In this document: one piece after another, positions 14,033-24,887 of the stretch
How positions within the stretch are numbered: the stretch's first letter is position 1
Layout of the letters: each line of letters opens with the position of its first letter
Assembly: GCF_022539315.1 (NCBI RefSeq)
Contig: NC_066316.1
Coordinates: forward strand, 27,405,245 to 27,469,244
Reading direction: 5' to 3'
DNA length: 64,000 nucleotides
Origin: Serinus canaria
Lineage: Eukaryota > Chordata > Aves > Passeriformes > Fringillidae
Position numbers and translations under genes: made by a program
The notes under the pieces: model-generated
Told to the model about the DNA's origin: nothing
What the model saw: the letters and a program-made list of their open reading frames with translations, nothing else
Database searches by the model: none

Positions 14033-14085
14033 TTGCTCAGATGTCATCATTTACATCATGTTCACATGTGCTGCACTCTGGGCAG
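14033..14085 (+). other. splice-bounded island, candidate 53-nt exon
   Basis: It has a very good acceptor (TTCCTTCTCTGTTTGCTGTCAG) and a consensus donor (GGGCAG then GTAAGC). All three frames are open. One, starting after 1 nt, reads CSDVIIYIMFTCAALWA, which is hydrophobic enough to be part of a membrane helix. No protein family is recognised and no partner exon was found nearby. Chance is a serious alternative, because 53 nt is easily open. Confidence 0.17.
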
Positions 14086-15734
14086 GTAAGCAGTGACAAA
14101 AGAGCTTGTCTTATTTTGACCTGAATGATTCACTCAAATCAATTAAATAGCCCCGATTGATTAAACAGCAGTGATGGCTCCAGCTCTGCATGTCATAGAT
14201 ATTTATTTACTGTCCTTAAATCCTGGCCCTGTTGATAGCTGGTGTGTTACCCAAACTCTTTCACAAGGGTTTGCCAAAGTCCGTAGGAGTCCATCTGAGA
14301 ATTGCTGTGCTTGGGTCATTTTTGTAGACCAGAGGTACAGTGAAGAAACAGCTTGTCCAGTTCTAAATATACTGTCTTTGGCAGATGTGAAATAAGCCCA
14401 CTGATTAAAACAGCTGCCTAGTTCCTAGTTCAAGATCTTACTGTACACCATCAGTGTTTGGCTGCCCTTCTGATAAACTTGGAGAAGCACTGATTTCCAT
14501 TTTCTTCCTTTCAAAAGGGAAGAAGTTGAAGGATTGTCATGCTTCAGGAATGCACTGATTCTAAGAATTTCTAAACAAGACCCACAGCATTGTGAATGGC
14601 AGAAGGAGCCAGGATTTATAGGGAGATTACTTGGTTAAACATAGCCTGAAAGAATGAAAAATGAGCAGTCCAAAAAAGAAATTTGTTGAATATTTTGGCA
14701 GTGAAACAGAGTGGCTTAATTTACGAGCAATACCAAGCTATCTTTTTGCAAACAGATTTCTGAGTGATTTTTTTTTCTCAGATTGGAGGTGTAGCTCTTG
14801 GTGAGATGTATGATTATACTGACTGCTCACGAAACTTGATGGTACAATCTCTCTTGTTCTCTCTATGGCCCAGGTGAATGCTTGGTGGAGCAGCAGCTGC
14901 CATACCAGGAGGGGTGGTGCTTTCTTGCCTTTGGCCCTTCTTTAATTGATGGCCAGAGAGGGTGGGAAGGGAGCTGGCTGCAGGCATGTTGAGCCCTGAG
15001 ATCCCTGCTGCAGAGGGGGATAACGATCCGTAGCTGAACAGGGATGCCACAGGTCTCTGCTGAAGCTGAGGAGGTGTATGGCAGGTTCAAGACAAGGAGA
15101 TTGAAAGGCATTTTGGTCCCTTTGTTGTGTCATGCAGTGCCAGAGACATAGTCCATTTACCTCTCTAGGTGCCACCCCCAGTCACCCACTTGGACAGGTG
15201 GCATAGCCTTGGACAGGTGGCTATGAGCCTTCAGGGGTTGGAGGTGATGAGTCCCAGCCAGTGTGTGTAAAGGTTGTGGATGAAACAATGGATTCATTTG
15301 AATCTCTAAAATTTCTGCTGTTGCCTGAAGTAAAATGCCTAATTTTCCTGTGATAATTTCTGTGTGTGTGTATGCACTGGCAGACATGTATGTGTAATCA
15401 GAGATCCCCACAAAACTGCTTTCCATTGGCAAAGCATACCATAGGTGCCAGTTCCCCTGAAATTTTCCATGTGGTATCTTCACCAATTTAATACTTCACA
15501 TGTCTCCATGAGCTTTGCTTTTGCCCATGTGAAGCTGACTGTCTATAATGAAGTCATGAGTTATTTGCCTAAAATAAGAACCCAGACTTCAAAATAAGAA
15601 ATCCAAAACCAAACCCACAGCTATTTTTTTCAAGTTCTAAAAAAAATCCTATTTCCTTTTTAAAAGAATCTCTCACCACTTAGTATGAACTTGCAATTCT
15701 GCAAGACAGAGAGCTTTTATAAGCAGATGCTAAA
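14086..15734. other. no gene recognised
   Basis: No exon or interspersed repeat is recognised. A 13-bp direct repeat with two CAGGTG boxes lies at 15190-15221. Minus-strand frames at 14.8-15.5 kb have no family motif. Confidence 0.4.
15190..15221. repeat. 13-bp direct repeat with two CAGGTG boxes
   Basis: TTGGACAGGTGGC occurs at 15190-15202 and again at 15209-15221, a 19-bp spacing. Each copy carries a CAGGTG E-box, a ZEB/bHLH-type word. Confidence 0.8.
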
Positions 15735-15830
15735 CCTGAAGTCAGTGGAACATCTAAGCAAGTGCTTAAAGGTGAGTGCGTGCTCAGGCACTTGCTAATT
15801 TGGGACAGACCATTCAGTGTTTTCCTGAGT
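15735..15830 (+). repeat. ancient amniote repeat relic
   Basis: The run GAAGTCAGTGGAACATCTAA, then GTGCTTAAAGGTGAGTGCGT, then GCTCAGGCACTTGCTAATTT resembles an old amniote repeat whose consensus has TCAATGGAA, GCTTAAAGTTAAGCA, GTGCTTAAGTGCTTTGCTGAAT. The match is from memory and diverged. It also looks like a 66-nt exon (TESFYKQMLNLK...) with donor GTGAGT, but the repeat explanation is preferred. Confidence 0.4.
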
Positions 15831-16529
15831 TGCATCCTTATGTTTCAAAGGAAAAACCTTTGTTTAGCTGAATGGTTCATTTTTACTTTGCTATGTGCTG
15901 AGAGCTCAGGATAATCCACTTGGAAAGAAGCAGAGAGGAGGGAAGATTACACTTGGGAAAAGCTATTTTCAGTACCTCTGTTTTCTCTAACCCCATTTTC
16001 ATAATTAGGATCAGCTATTGCTGACAGAGTGGTTCACAGAAATTAAACCCCTTTATAAGGTACAAACAAGTCAATGAGGCCTGGAGTTGGACCCTACTTG
16101 AATATAAGTAAAATAAAGATCCCCTGTGGCTTTTAATTCCTTTTTATTTAGTTACTTAATTGAACCTGTACTGTTCTTCCTCTGTAATTGATTACCACAC
16201 AGAAAAGGTAATGAAACAGAAAACTTTATTTTCTTTTCAATGATCTTTATGGTTATCGTGGAAATGTTTTTACTGCTTCCTGTTGGGACATGAAAGTTCT
16301 CAATATAAGCAAAGGGAAATCAATGTTAGTTAATTAAAGGCATTTACATGGCTGGAAGGTTAAAATTTCGGGGGAGTGTGATTTGGTTTTTTGGTCTGGG
16401 TTTTTTTTTTTGCCTTCTTCCCACCGCCCCCCCCCAGCAGATCAGCTCAGATTTTTCAGAATGAGAATTAATCTAGCACTTTATTGTCCCTTTCTTTTAT
16501 TTTCAAAGCTAAATCACAGAGTTTGGGGA
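15831..16529. other. no gene recognised
   Basis: AT-rich DNA. A T run followed by a C run at 16398-16435 is simple sequence. Nothing else is recognised. Confidence 0.4.
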
Positions 16530-16596
16530 CCTCATCCAAAACCCACTGAAGCCAAATGGGAATGGTTCCATCTAATTCAGTGGCTGTGGCTCATAC
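16530..16596. repeat. palindromic ancient amniote repeat relic
   Basis: The block CATCCAAAACCCACTGAAG at the left and TTCAGTGGCTGTGGCTCA at the right matches an old amniote element built as a near-palindrome (ATCCAAAGCCCATTGAAG ... CTTCAATGGGCTTTGGAT). The 8-bp inverted repeat CCACTGAA (16543-16550) / TTCAGTGG (16576-16583) is still perfect. It may be the relic of a small non-autonomous DNA element. The family name is not certain. Confidence 0.5.
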
Positions 16597-18013
16597 TGCA
16601 GAAGCACATATTGAAGACACATTTATAGATGTATGCACACACAGAAGTGCCTCTTTGCTTCACATCCCATTTGTCAGAACTGGGATTAATTTCTGAGCAA
16701 GATAGGGAAGGAAAGTTTGGGGGATTTTCCTGGATTTAAAGATAAGCTGATGATAATTCTCAATTCAATAATGTCCTTTAAATCTCTTTCTACTCATACT
16801 TCTCTCTGCTGCTTTAATTTGTAAAGCTTGGTTTTCTTCATTTTGTACATGTTTCTCCTTCTCCTATTGTTCCTTTTTATTTGTGTGTCTCCCCTGCCTT
16901 TGGCAGGACAAGGGTCTCATGGACACAGTTCACTCAGTGCCCTGCATCCAGCTTCCCTTCCACTTCTCCATTCATGAAGCTGTGGGGATTTCTCAATGAA
17001 GCACAGAGCTGGCTCGGAGTTAAAGGACTCAAGCCTGAACATCCAAGGCAGTTGCCAGCTTTCCCCACCCCTTACCTTTGTGCATACAGGTTTTTTGCCT
17101 TGGAGCAATTTTAATAAAGGCTATGTAACAACTTAGTGTTGGCATAGCATGAGCAACGTTATTCCATCTGTTTCTACTGAAAATGTAAAAACGTGTCAGT
17201 ATAACATTAAGATTCCAATTTTCAACCATTAAAAACCAGGCAACACTGAAGTTACAGACTGCTTTTCATAGCTATTTAGTGATTTCCCTTGCATTTATTT
17301 TTTTGGAACTCCAGTTTGGATGCCTTTAAAACTGTCTTGGGTTCAAAGAATTTCGAGCACCTATTCTTGGAAAAACAAAGGCTCTCTTAAGTATTTCAGT
17401 TTGGGCAGCCAAAATTACTGCTTTCTGTTGACAGTGCTGCAGAGATGATATTTTAAAGAGTGTTTAGAATCTCACTGTAGAGATGAAGGAGGATAGAAAA
17501 CATTCATCTTAACTTCTATGAGAATTAACCTTACATAAGACAGAGGGCTTGAGCATGCTAACTTTTGCCAAACATGCATGCTAATATTTTGGCAAACTCA
17601 GGTTGGTATAAAAATATTCCCTCAAAGGAAATATTCAGTGCTTTTCTGAATTGGAACTTAACACTTCTCTTTTATTTGATTGTTTTTGTGTGAGCGATTA
17701 TAAAGATACATCCGGCAGAGTTTTCACTAAACATCACATTTTAAACAGCGACGACAGAATATCCTGTCAGTGCCATGGTGGTTATTTATGCCAAAAGTCT
17801 CCTTTTTAGGAGATATGCTGGTACAGTCAGGAAACAAAGTGAAGCAGCATGTGGCTTCCTGGCATTCGTGCCTACTGAGAACAGCTTTCACTGTCAGGGC
17901 TGCAAACCCAAAACAATGTTCACAGGGAGATTTCCATCCATGTGGAACAGTATTGAGCAAAGACATGATGCTGTATGAACAACTGAGCAAGGAGAGAACA
18001 AGAAAAGGTTCTA
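16597..18013. other. no gene recognised
   Basis: Mostly AT-rich. A minus-strand island at 17076-17176 has a good acceptor (TTTTTACATTTTCAG) and donor (AAAG then GTAAGG). It has one open frame (33 codons; pieces NRWNNVAHAMPTLS and IKIAPRQKTC). No family is recognised and this could be chance. Confidence 0.3.
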
Positions 18014-18174
18014 TGCTGGGCCTGATTCTATGAACAAGGAAGAACTGGTTGGTGACATGAGGGCTGGAGGCAGCCTTGGCTGCAGTGACCCGCGGAGTTG
18101 AAGACCCTAAGAGGAAGGAGCTGGCCAAAAAGCAGGATCACAGCCCTGGATTTCAGGAGAGCAAGATACTCCTC
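18014..18174 (+). mobile_element. CR1 LINE fragment, endonuclease side (left piece)
   Basis: With small frameshifts the + strand encodes NKEELVGDMRAGGSLGCSD, matching the CR1 ORF2 block TNKEELVGDVKVGGSLGCSDHE near the end of the endonuclease domain. Next come degraded counterparts of the RAKSRITTLDFRR block: nucleotides AAAAAGCAGGATCACAGCCC and GATTTCAGGAGAGCAA. Stops and indels make it a dead copy. Homology stops at the CCTCT at 18171-18175 and resumes at about 19249, so the element is interrupted. Confidence 0.8.
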
Positions 18175-19246
18175 TGTAGTGGTGCATCCTCCCCTTCCCC
18201 CCTCTTTTTCAGACTACACTGTGATCTAAGAAATGCTGATTCGGCCTCAGCCTTGACAAAGAGCACCTGGGCTCAGCTCCTATCAGAAACGCTTCCTGCT
18301 TCCAGAACTTGTGCTCTCTAACCAGTCCCTGCTTTTTCGTTTTATGAACAGCCTTCAAAACTTTTTTTTTTTTCCCTGAATGGCATAACATTCTTGTTCT
18401 CACACTTTCAAAGAAAATCTCTGACCCAAAGTGCAGCCAGGATGAAACATGGTTATGACTAAAGCCCACTCTCTTGCAGCCCTATTAACAGCAATCCAAA
18501 AGGAGAGTCTTTGAGCTCTCCTAGACAGCAAAGGGCCATGACCAGCAATCTCCTTCTGAGTGGGGGCTCTCAGGTTTGCTACTCTCAGAAGATTGCCAGA
18601 CAAAGACAGATCCTGGACCCCATTCCTTGAGCCTCAATTCTTTGCCCATTGAGAGGATGCAAAGGCTTCCAAAGTATTTCACTATCTTCGACAAGAGTTT
18701 TTTAAAGATAGCCTGTACAGGCTCCTTATTTCTGTGTGTATGCAAGTGTGTGCATGCTACTTCAAATGTGGGAGAAATGCTACTCTCTTAGATTCTTAAG
18801 TAATTCAGATTATGTAAGTAAGTTAGGCCTGTAAATAAGTTACTGTTGTGATACAGTACATCCTATATTAATCCATTGTTGTTGAAGTGTTACGTTTAAG
18901 TTATAGGTTAAATGTTGTTAAGTACTGCTAAGTTTAAATGCTGTTAAGTGATATCAGGCCTTTAGACCCTATTCCTTTTTATCTTTACCCTTTCTATCCT
19001 TTTGTCACACACTCACACACTCACAGAACATTTACACATACAGGTTTTGGTTTATTTTGGTTTGGATTGATTGACTCTGGAATTTTAGTTAGCCTCTTTT
19101 CCTCAGTGTGTCTTAGCCGTTTAGTAAGTAGCAGGGCGAATCTTGCCAACAAAATTTGTTGTGCTGTTGCTTTTATATCAGAGCTGTTTTTACTGATACC
19201 TTTGCCAATGATTCTTTAAGTGATCTCATAACAGTCATTCATAACA
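18175..19246 (+). mobile_element. insertion inside CR1, candidate degraded LTR
   Basis: About 1.07 kb separates two pieces of CR1 that are adjacent in the consensus, so this DNA was inserted later. It begins TGTAGTGG and ends CATAACA, giving TG...CA ends as in LTRs. Its right half carries repeated TTAAGT words, a CA/TC-rich tract at 19006-19025 and a T-rich stretch, which recall passerine ERVL-type LTRs. The flanks (CCTCT on the left, CCTCC on the right, both corresponding to the CR1 word CCTCT) suggest a decayed target duplication. No coding sequence survives. The orientation and the LTR assignment are inference; the interruption itself is seen directly. Confidence 0.35.
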
Positions 19247-19248
19247 AT

Positions 19249-19435
19249 CCCTCCAGAGATCTGCTTGGAAGAATCCTGTGGAATATGGCTGCAGAGAGAA
19301 AAGGAGTTCAGGAGTGATGAGTGCTCAGGAAAGGACCATCTGAGAGCACAGGCAATCCAGCAATAGTGGCATGAAGCCTGTATGCATGGGCAAGGAGCGC
19401 CAAACTGAATTCAGACATACAAAGGAAGTGTACGA
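19249..19435 (+). mobile_element. CR1 LINE fragment, linker region (right piece)
   Basis: This continues the 18014-18174 fragment. The + strand encodes RDLLGRILWNMAAERKGVQE, matching the CR1 block RDLLGRIPWD....RGAQE. Next comes KDHLRAQAI, matching KDHLLQAQERS, and at the end AAAGGAAGTGTAC, matching KEVY. Several stops and frame changes are present. It ends abruptly where CR1 sequence in the opposite orientation begins. Confidence 0.75.
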
Positions 19436-19690
19436 CATTGTAGAAAGCTACTAGGTTGATTGAACAAGATTATTCCTTTGTAAATCCATGCTGACTATTG
19501 CCAGTCACATTCTTACCCTTCGTGTGCTTGGAAATGCTTTTCAGGACAGTTGCCTCCATCAGCTCCCTAGAGACTAAGGTGAAGTCGACCAGTCTATAGA
19601 CCCTCAGATTTTCCTTATTCCCATTCTTTAAGTTGGAGGATATTATTTCTGCTCCAGTCACCAGCAGAAATTGTTTGAATTCAGGTGGCT
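19436..19690 (-). mobile_element. CR1 LINE fragment, reverse transcriptase N-terminal part
   Basis: The minus strand encodes, in order, LKNGNKENLRVYRLVDFTLV, RELMEATVLKSISKHTK, GNSQHGFTKE, a stop, then SCSINLVAFYNVV. The family has FKKGKKEDPGNYRPVSLTSV, GKIMEQ..L..ISRHMK, SSQHGFTKGKSCLTNL. The block order is correct for CR1 reverse transcriptase. The catalytic YADD-type motif is absent because the fragment stops upstream of it. It lies antisense to the CR1 piece on its left. The right edge is approximate. Confidence 0.8.
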
Positions 19691-20057
19691 GATTTCTAGA
19701 AAAGTATTTAAAATTTTCCATAATACTAAATAGCTCAAGGCCTCTTTCACATATATCATTGGAGTGTTACTGTATTAAGTTCCTTCTAAAAAGAAATTCC
19801 AGCTTTTTAATAGATATTACAGGTAAGTACACTTTACATAGAGCAACTGCAAGTGCACTTATCACATCAGTTAATGTGTGCAGTACATGCAAAATAGCTT
19901 GTATGTAGCTTATCCAAAATCTTTAAGGTAGCATGATGGTTCTGAAATTATTTTGGTGGTGGTGGTAGAAATGGGGGGAGGGTTTTTTTTTACCCTTTTT
20001 ATTTTCTTCTGAGTGTTTTATTTTTTCTGAGTGCTTGAGTGTGCCCAGGTTTGGGCA
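19691..20057. other. no recognisable feature
   Basis: AT-rich filler between CR1 fragments, with a GGT microsatellite-like stretch and a T run near 19955-20000. It may contain more decayed CR1 that I cannot align by eye. Confidence 0.35.
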
Positions 20058-20250
20058 AGGTGAAGGCTGGTCAGGCATTGGAGCAAGCTGCCCAGGGAAG
20101 GGATTGAGTCACCATCCCCAGAGGTGTTCAAAAGAAGTGTGGATGTGCTGCTTAGGGACATGCTTTAGACATGGACTTGACAGTGCTGGGTTAATGGTTG
20201 GATTGATGATCTTAGATGTCTTTTCTACCTTAAATGATTCTACAAGTCTG
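20058..20250 (+). mobile_element. CR1 LINE, truncated 3' end (second subfamily)
   Basis: The sequence runs through GCTGCCCAGGGAAGGGATTG, GTCACCATCCCCAGAGGTGT, GATGTGCTGCTTAGGGACAT, GATGATCTTAGATGTCTTTT and ATGATTCTAC. This is the ordered 3' end of a CR1 subfamily with the gag-to-tail words GTCACCATCCCTGGAGGTGTT and GATGATCTTAGAGGTC. It differs from the copy at 2.7-3.0 kb, which has the CTAGATGACC type of tail. The open frame across it (20035-20430) is not a host gene. Confidence 0.88.
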
Positions 20251-22001
20251 TCATTTGCTGTGGGTGCTAGAGTAAACCATAGTAAGAGAGAAAAGTGTAA
20301 TTTTTTGATGGATGCTGTGCTGTCTGATACAGCTGCTTGCAAAAAATCCAGGTGTGTGCTGAGAAGCTGCCTCTCTGTTCCTCCTCAACATTTCTGTGAA
20401 CGTGGCTCCACTTGTGCTCCCCAGTGCTGAGTGAGCATGCATTGGCAGCATCCCCAGCAGTGCTGGGCTTACCCCTGAGACCAGGGTGGGCCTGTTCTCC
20501 AGCCTTTGACACTGCTCCTCCCTGAGACAGGCCTCTGGGGACCATTCCTATCCCCCCAACTGCTGGAACTGGCTGCTCTCAAATCTGCCTTTTTTTCATG
20601 AGGTGTGACTCATCAGAGTCATCAAGCAGCAACCTCGTAAAAATGGCTTTGCTAGAGCCATGGAAACCACAAGATCCCATTACAAGCCGTTTCATTTTCA
20701 GTGGCTAATGGAAGGTCACCAGTAATGAGAAAGGAGGAAATTCTTAACTCTTTCTCAGGTTCCCTTTTTCCTCCATAGTAAAACCAAAGTTTACTAGTAA
20801 ATGAAATTCAGCTCAGATGGATATTCTTTGTACATGCTTTGCCAATGCCTGGCTAGTTGACAGAAGACTGCCAAATGTCTGTTCAGTTTTCTAGGTTTTC
20901 CTGCAAAAAGCATTTGTTGCTTGTAAGATACATTTTGGCTACTTCAAAGGTCTCAAAACAGCTGCTTTTTTATTATTTTCTTTTTCATTTCCGTTTGTGA
21001 TTTTATAGATCATATAAGTGGAAGTGGTAAGGAGCAGAGTGTCAGTGTTTCAGATTGGATTCACAAGCAGATTAGCAGACCTTCATGGCCAGACAATAGA
21101 GCAAGCTGGTGAAGTCAGTGTAGCCAAGTCCTGCAGTTAAAATTGCAGAGCTGGGAATCTGGAAGTCTCACTCATTAATTTAATTGCAGCATATTAAGAA
21201 ATGAAGAAGGTAAGAGGGCAAACAGGCGCAGAAACACACATCTGAGCTTAAAAAAAAAAATTAGCTGCATGTGCTGTTTGCCTTATTAATGTGATTCGAC
21301 ATAGGCCAGCTTTCAGACCTATGCAGAGATCTTGTAAAATTAATGTGAGCAGTATGCTGAAAAACAGAGATCTGAGACTCATAAGCAAGAGCTGGGAACC
21401 AAGCTTATGGCTGGCAGGATGGGCAGTGTAGGACTGTAAAGTGCAGGGCTGTAGAGCATCATATGCACTTTAATTATCATGTGCTTTTTAGTGTCTGCTG
21501 GGGGCCTGTTCAGCTTAGAACCATTTTACAGATATGCAAGAGCCTGTGGTGGAATGGGCTCTGCCTTGTGCCTCATACTGAAGGAGAGCTATTGCTGGAG
21601 TCAGAAACCTACCCAGCCAAGGCTTCATTAAGCAACCCAGAAGTCAGCACAAGTGTGTGTGATAAAATGCAAAGGATTGTGTGTCATATTTTTCTCCCTC
21701 ATTCCCCTGTTTCCAGCTCAGTGCAGGCCTCAGTGACAATGGCAGGTAGGTCCTGGACTGGACACCAGTGGCAGCTTTTACCCCCTGCCTGTTGGCTACT
21801 GACTGAAATCAATTGCTCTACCTCAATTTACAGCAACAAGTATTTGGTCATGCTGGAATCTACTTGAGAAATGGCAGCTCTCCATTTATTTTCCCACCTC
21901 ATCAAATCTCCAAAGGCATCCCAAACTCACCCATGGCTTACCTCCATGGTAAGGGGTGAACAGACTTATGGAAGCTCTTAACTGCACAGGTAAATGGGAG
22001 G

Positions 22002-22003
<2 letters not shown>
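20251..22003. other. no gene recognised
   Basis: No family-like exon or repeat is seen. The 134-residue + frame at 21463-21867 has no splice-site support or motif. Confidence 0.4.

Positions 22004-22029
<26 letters not shown>
22004..22029. repeat. poly-T, 26 nt
   Basis: Uninterrupted run of 26 T. No LINE or SINE body is recognisable on the left, where a retroposed antisense poly-A would place it. It ends about 20 nt before a splice acceptor-like site and supplies it with a strong pyrimidine tract. Confidence 0.95.
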
Positions 22030-22032
<3 letters not shown>

Positions 22033-22052
22033 TTCTACATTTGCCTTTGCAG

Positions 22053-22084
22053 AGGAAATTTCTAAAAATGGTCTCTAATTGCAG
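22053..22084 (+). other. splice-bounded 32-nt island, candidate microexon
   Basis: The acceptor TTTGCCTTTGCAG lies downstream of the poly-T. It is followed by 32 nt and the donor GCAG/GTAAGG. Only one frame is open (RKFLKMVSNC, ending 2 nt into a codon). No family is recognised. The short length makes chance likely. Confidence 0.12.
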
Positions 22085-24831
22085 GTAAGGAGCTGTGTCT
22101 TAGGGACAAATAAGGATCTGTGCAGTTCCTCCTGGCCACAGTCTGCAGGAATTTAGGGAGCTGTGTAACCACAGTGATGATGCTTCTTCCTTACCTCAAG
22201 TGGCTTGTACCATTATAGGAATTTTTTTATTTATGGTTTTTTTAACTTGGCCAAAAACTCTTCTGAAAGCTTTCTATATTGGAAGTATGAAGAGTGGCAA
22301 GGATTTTAAATCCAGCCCCTGAACCTTACATGTCCTGATGTGGGAGAACCCCATAATTCATAATGAGACATGGACTCCCCATTAGCCACCTGGTATTGCA
22401 CCTGACCTCTGGGCCACCAAGTCCTTGCCCGAGAGTGTTCTCCCAGGTCTGAAAACCACATCCCTTTTCCAAGCCAAGTGCCACGCCCATCTGGGGTCAC
22501 CAAACTGTGAAGTCTTGTGGATGCTGTGGAAAAGCTGTGAGTCACAAATATAATTTCCTGCAGCATCACTGTGTGTGGGTTTCTGCTCAGGGCTATGTAG
22601 AAACAAAGGCTGTGCCACCTCCTTGAACACACATGGTGAAATCAAGGGCTTATTCTCAGGTGGCTGCATCTTCAAAGAAGCTGACTAAATTAAAAGGGCA
22701 CTGTCAGAATGTCTGAGTCCTTTGGAGGTCCAGCTCAGTCGTGCTGTTTACTGTCTCTGTACCTGTCACTTTGCTTTAGTTTCACCAAGTAAGGAAAGGC
22801 AATGAAAGAAGTGAGCTCAAGTGACCCCATGTGGGATAAATGGAATACACTGACAGACTAGAGGCAAGGGCAAGCTTCCCTGACTACAGCAATATACAGC
22901 TGATGGATGTGATAAAACACAAATGCTTCTGTCCTATGGTTTTCTGGTGGATGAAAGGTGGTGAGAGTTATTTCAGGCTTGTCTTTGTAAAGTCTTTCAT
23001 ATTGCAGATGGCTTCTGCACGGTCTTCAGTACCAGCACCTGAAGGTGTTTCTTCAGTACAAACACCTATTTAGGTGTTTCTTAGAAGCTTTAGAGAAAGG
23101 TATAAGAACATTTCAACATCAAAGTGATGACTAACACCATTCTCTTCCCTATATGCTGTTATTGATCCTCTTAATGGCCCTCATTTACTGACTTCCTCAC
23201 CTGTACCAGGTGATCATTGACTCATGAGTCTAGAGGTTATTTGGCTAAAGATGAATGTAGTTATATTTTTGTTGGCTTGTTTCTTTTGTCTTACTGACTG
23301 GGAATTTCATACAAGAAAATCATCAAAGAAAGTAATTCTATCCCACACTGTGGTGGCGAGCCCTGAAGAGGCTGCCTCATTTTAGTACAGAACTGAGATT
23401 TGGTCTGGGGATGCCCAAAGATGTGCCAGGCTGCTCCAGAAGTAGAAGTCATTCAAATGCAAGAATGAAAAGGGAAATCAAGTTTCTATGAAATGGAGCT
23501 TAGATGCTGCAATCAGCTCTTTGCCTGGCTTCAGAAGTAACTGCTGACAAAATCAATGTGATGTGCTGTGCAGGGAACTGTAGATCACAGTATCCATTCA
23601 AATGCACTTAGTGCAAATGCCAAGAGCTTGAAGACTTAATGTTATACAACTTCTGTCAGGAGCAGAAATGGGGACACAGAAAATATGAGTTGGATCTCTT
23701 CCTGGGACATTGATTTCTATTGAAACTCAAATGAAAGAGAAATGGTCTCCCAATGATGGAGGATTTTGTGTTGAAATGAAGTGTGTGCAAGTATGTACAT
23801 AACACATGGCAACAGATGGAAGATGATCAGATAGAAATGTTGATTTGAAGGCCAGGTAAAAATCTAGTTTTGGGTCTAGTCATCTTACAGAAATGAAACA
23901 CAATAACCCAAAGACTATTTTAAACAGTTAATAAAATGTTACCGTGCCTTGATCTTTTCAAACTTGCCACTAATGTAAAAATGTGGAAAATTAATTAATT
24001 AGGAGTCTCAGTTCAAGTTTCACCTTGGCAATTTCAGGTAGGTCATGCGGCATGACTTTAAGGACTACTGCAATGTAATATAACAGAAGCCTGGAGTTAA
24101 TATATAAATCTTTGTGGTATAATATCCCACAATTTAATGTAGATTGGCACTCATCAACTGCTACCTGAAGAAATGGTTTAGTAGGCATTTGCTTAAGATC
24201 CTGAGGTTATCCTAGGCATAAGCACCAGACAGGAGTACACCAAAGCTGTTCTAAGATATTCAAGAAGCATACCCATTAAAGACTGCAGGTGTGCTCTGTC
24301 CATCTGTGCCTTGGAAGAATATAAAACTCAACATCACCTGAAGCTGACGTGGTGTAAGTGCTCATTGGAAGGACTGGCACATATGAGGTCATTTTGGCTT
24401 TCCCTGCAAACACCTGTCATATAACATGTACAATGAACTTGGACAGAGTTTTTAAATCTTGTGTAGTGCCAGGTGGAGAACAGACATAGAGATGTGCAAG
24501 AGAAATGTATTTTTCACTCTAGATGAGACTGTTGGACAAGAAAGAATTTTGACATTATCCTTTATTGAAGTTTTTCTCTAAACATAAGTGGATTCTGGAA
24601 ACTAAAAATTCATACTATCCACCTCTTTTTAAAAATAATAGTTGAAAATAGTTTAACTGAAAGTGTTTGAGCCTTGATTTGGTACTGAGTATTAGTAGTT
24701 CTGCACTGAATCCCACTGCCTCTGTTTTGTTGGACAAACTGGGAGTGTAAAAAGTGTAAAAAAAGGGTGTCCTCTCTTTTTTCAGAGGAACATGGTTTTT
24801 CTCCTGCTTTTACCTTACGGGCCAACTGCAG
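22085..24831. other. no gene recognised
   Basis: Contains a 9-bp hairpin at 23060-23079 and an AT-rich block near 23.93-24.18 kb with overlapping TTAATTAATTA homeodomain-type words. The minus frames at 22.3-22.7 kb have no family motif. Confidence 0.4.
23060..23079. repeat. 9-bp inverted repeat, 2-nt loop
   Basis: AAACACCTA, TT, TAGGTGTTT: a perfect short palindromic hairpin, next to another copy of AGGTGTTTCTT at 23043. Confidence 0.9.
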
Positions 24832-24887
24832 AATTCAAAACGAACAAATCAGCTCAGACATAAGGACCTAAAAATATCAAAATAGAG
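24832..24887 (+). ncRNA. candidate non-coding exon 1 of a spliced pair
   Basis: A long pyrimidine-rich stretch ending in AACTGCAG gives a good acceptor. The 56-nt island ends AGAG with the consensus donor GTAAGT. All three frames contain stops, so if real it is an untranslated or lncRNA exon. The next candidate exon begins 203 nt downstream, a plausible short bird intron. No expression evidence is available. Confidence 0.2.

Noticed and set aside
15714..15772. Exon-like stretch ending in donor GTGAGT, with an open frame (TESFYKQMLNLK...)
   Set aside because: It overlaps an ancient amniote repeat relic that explains the sequence, including the donor word.
20035..20430. 131-residue + frame
   Set aside because: Its first half is the CR1 3' tail and the rest is non-repetitive DNA without a motif.
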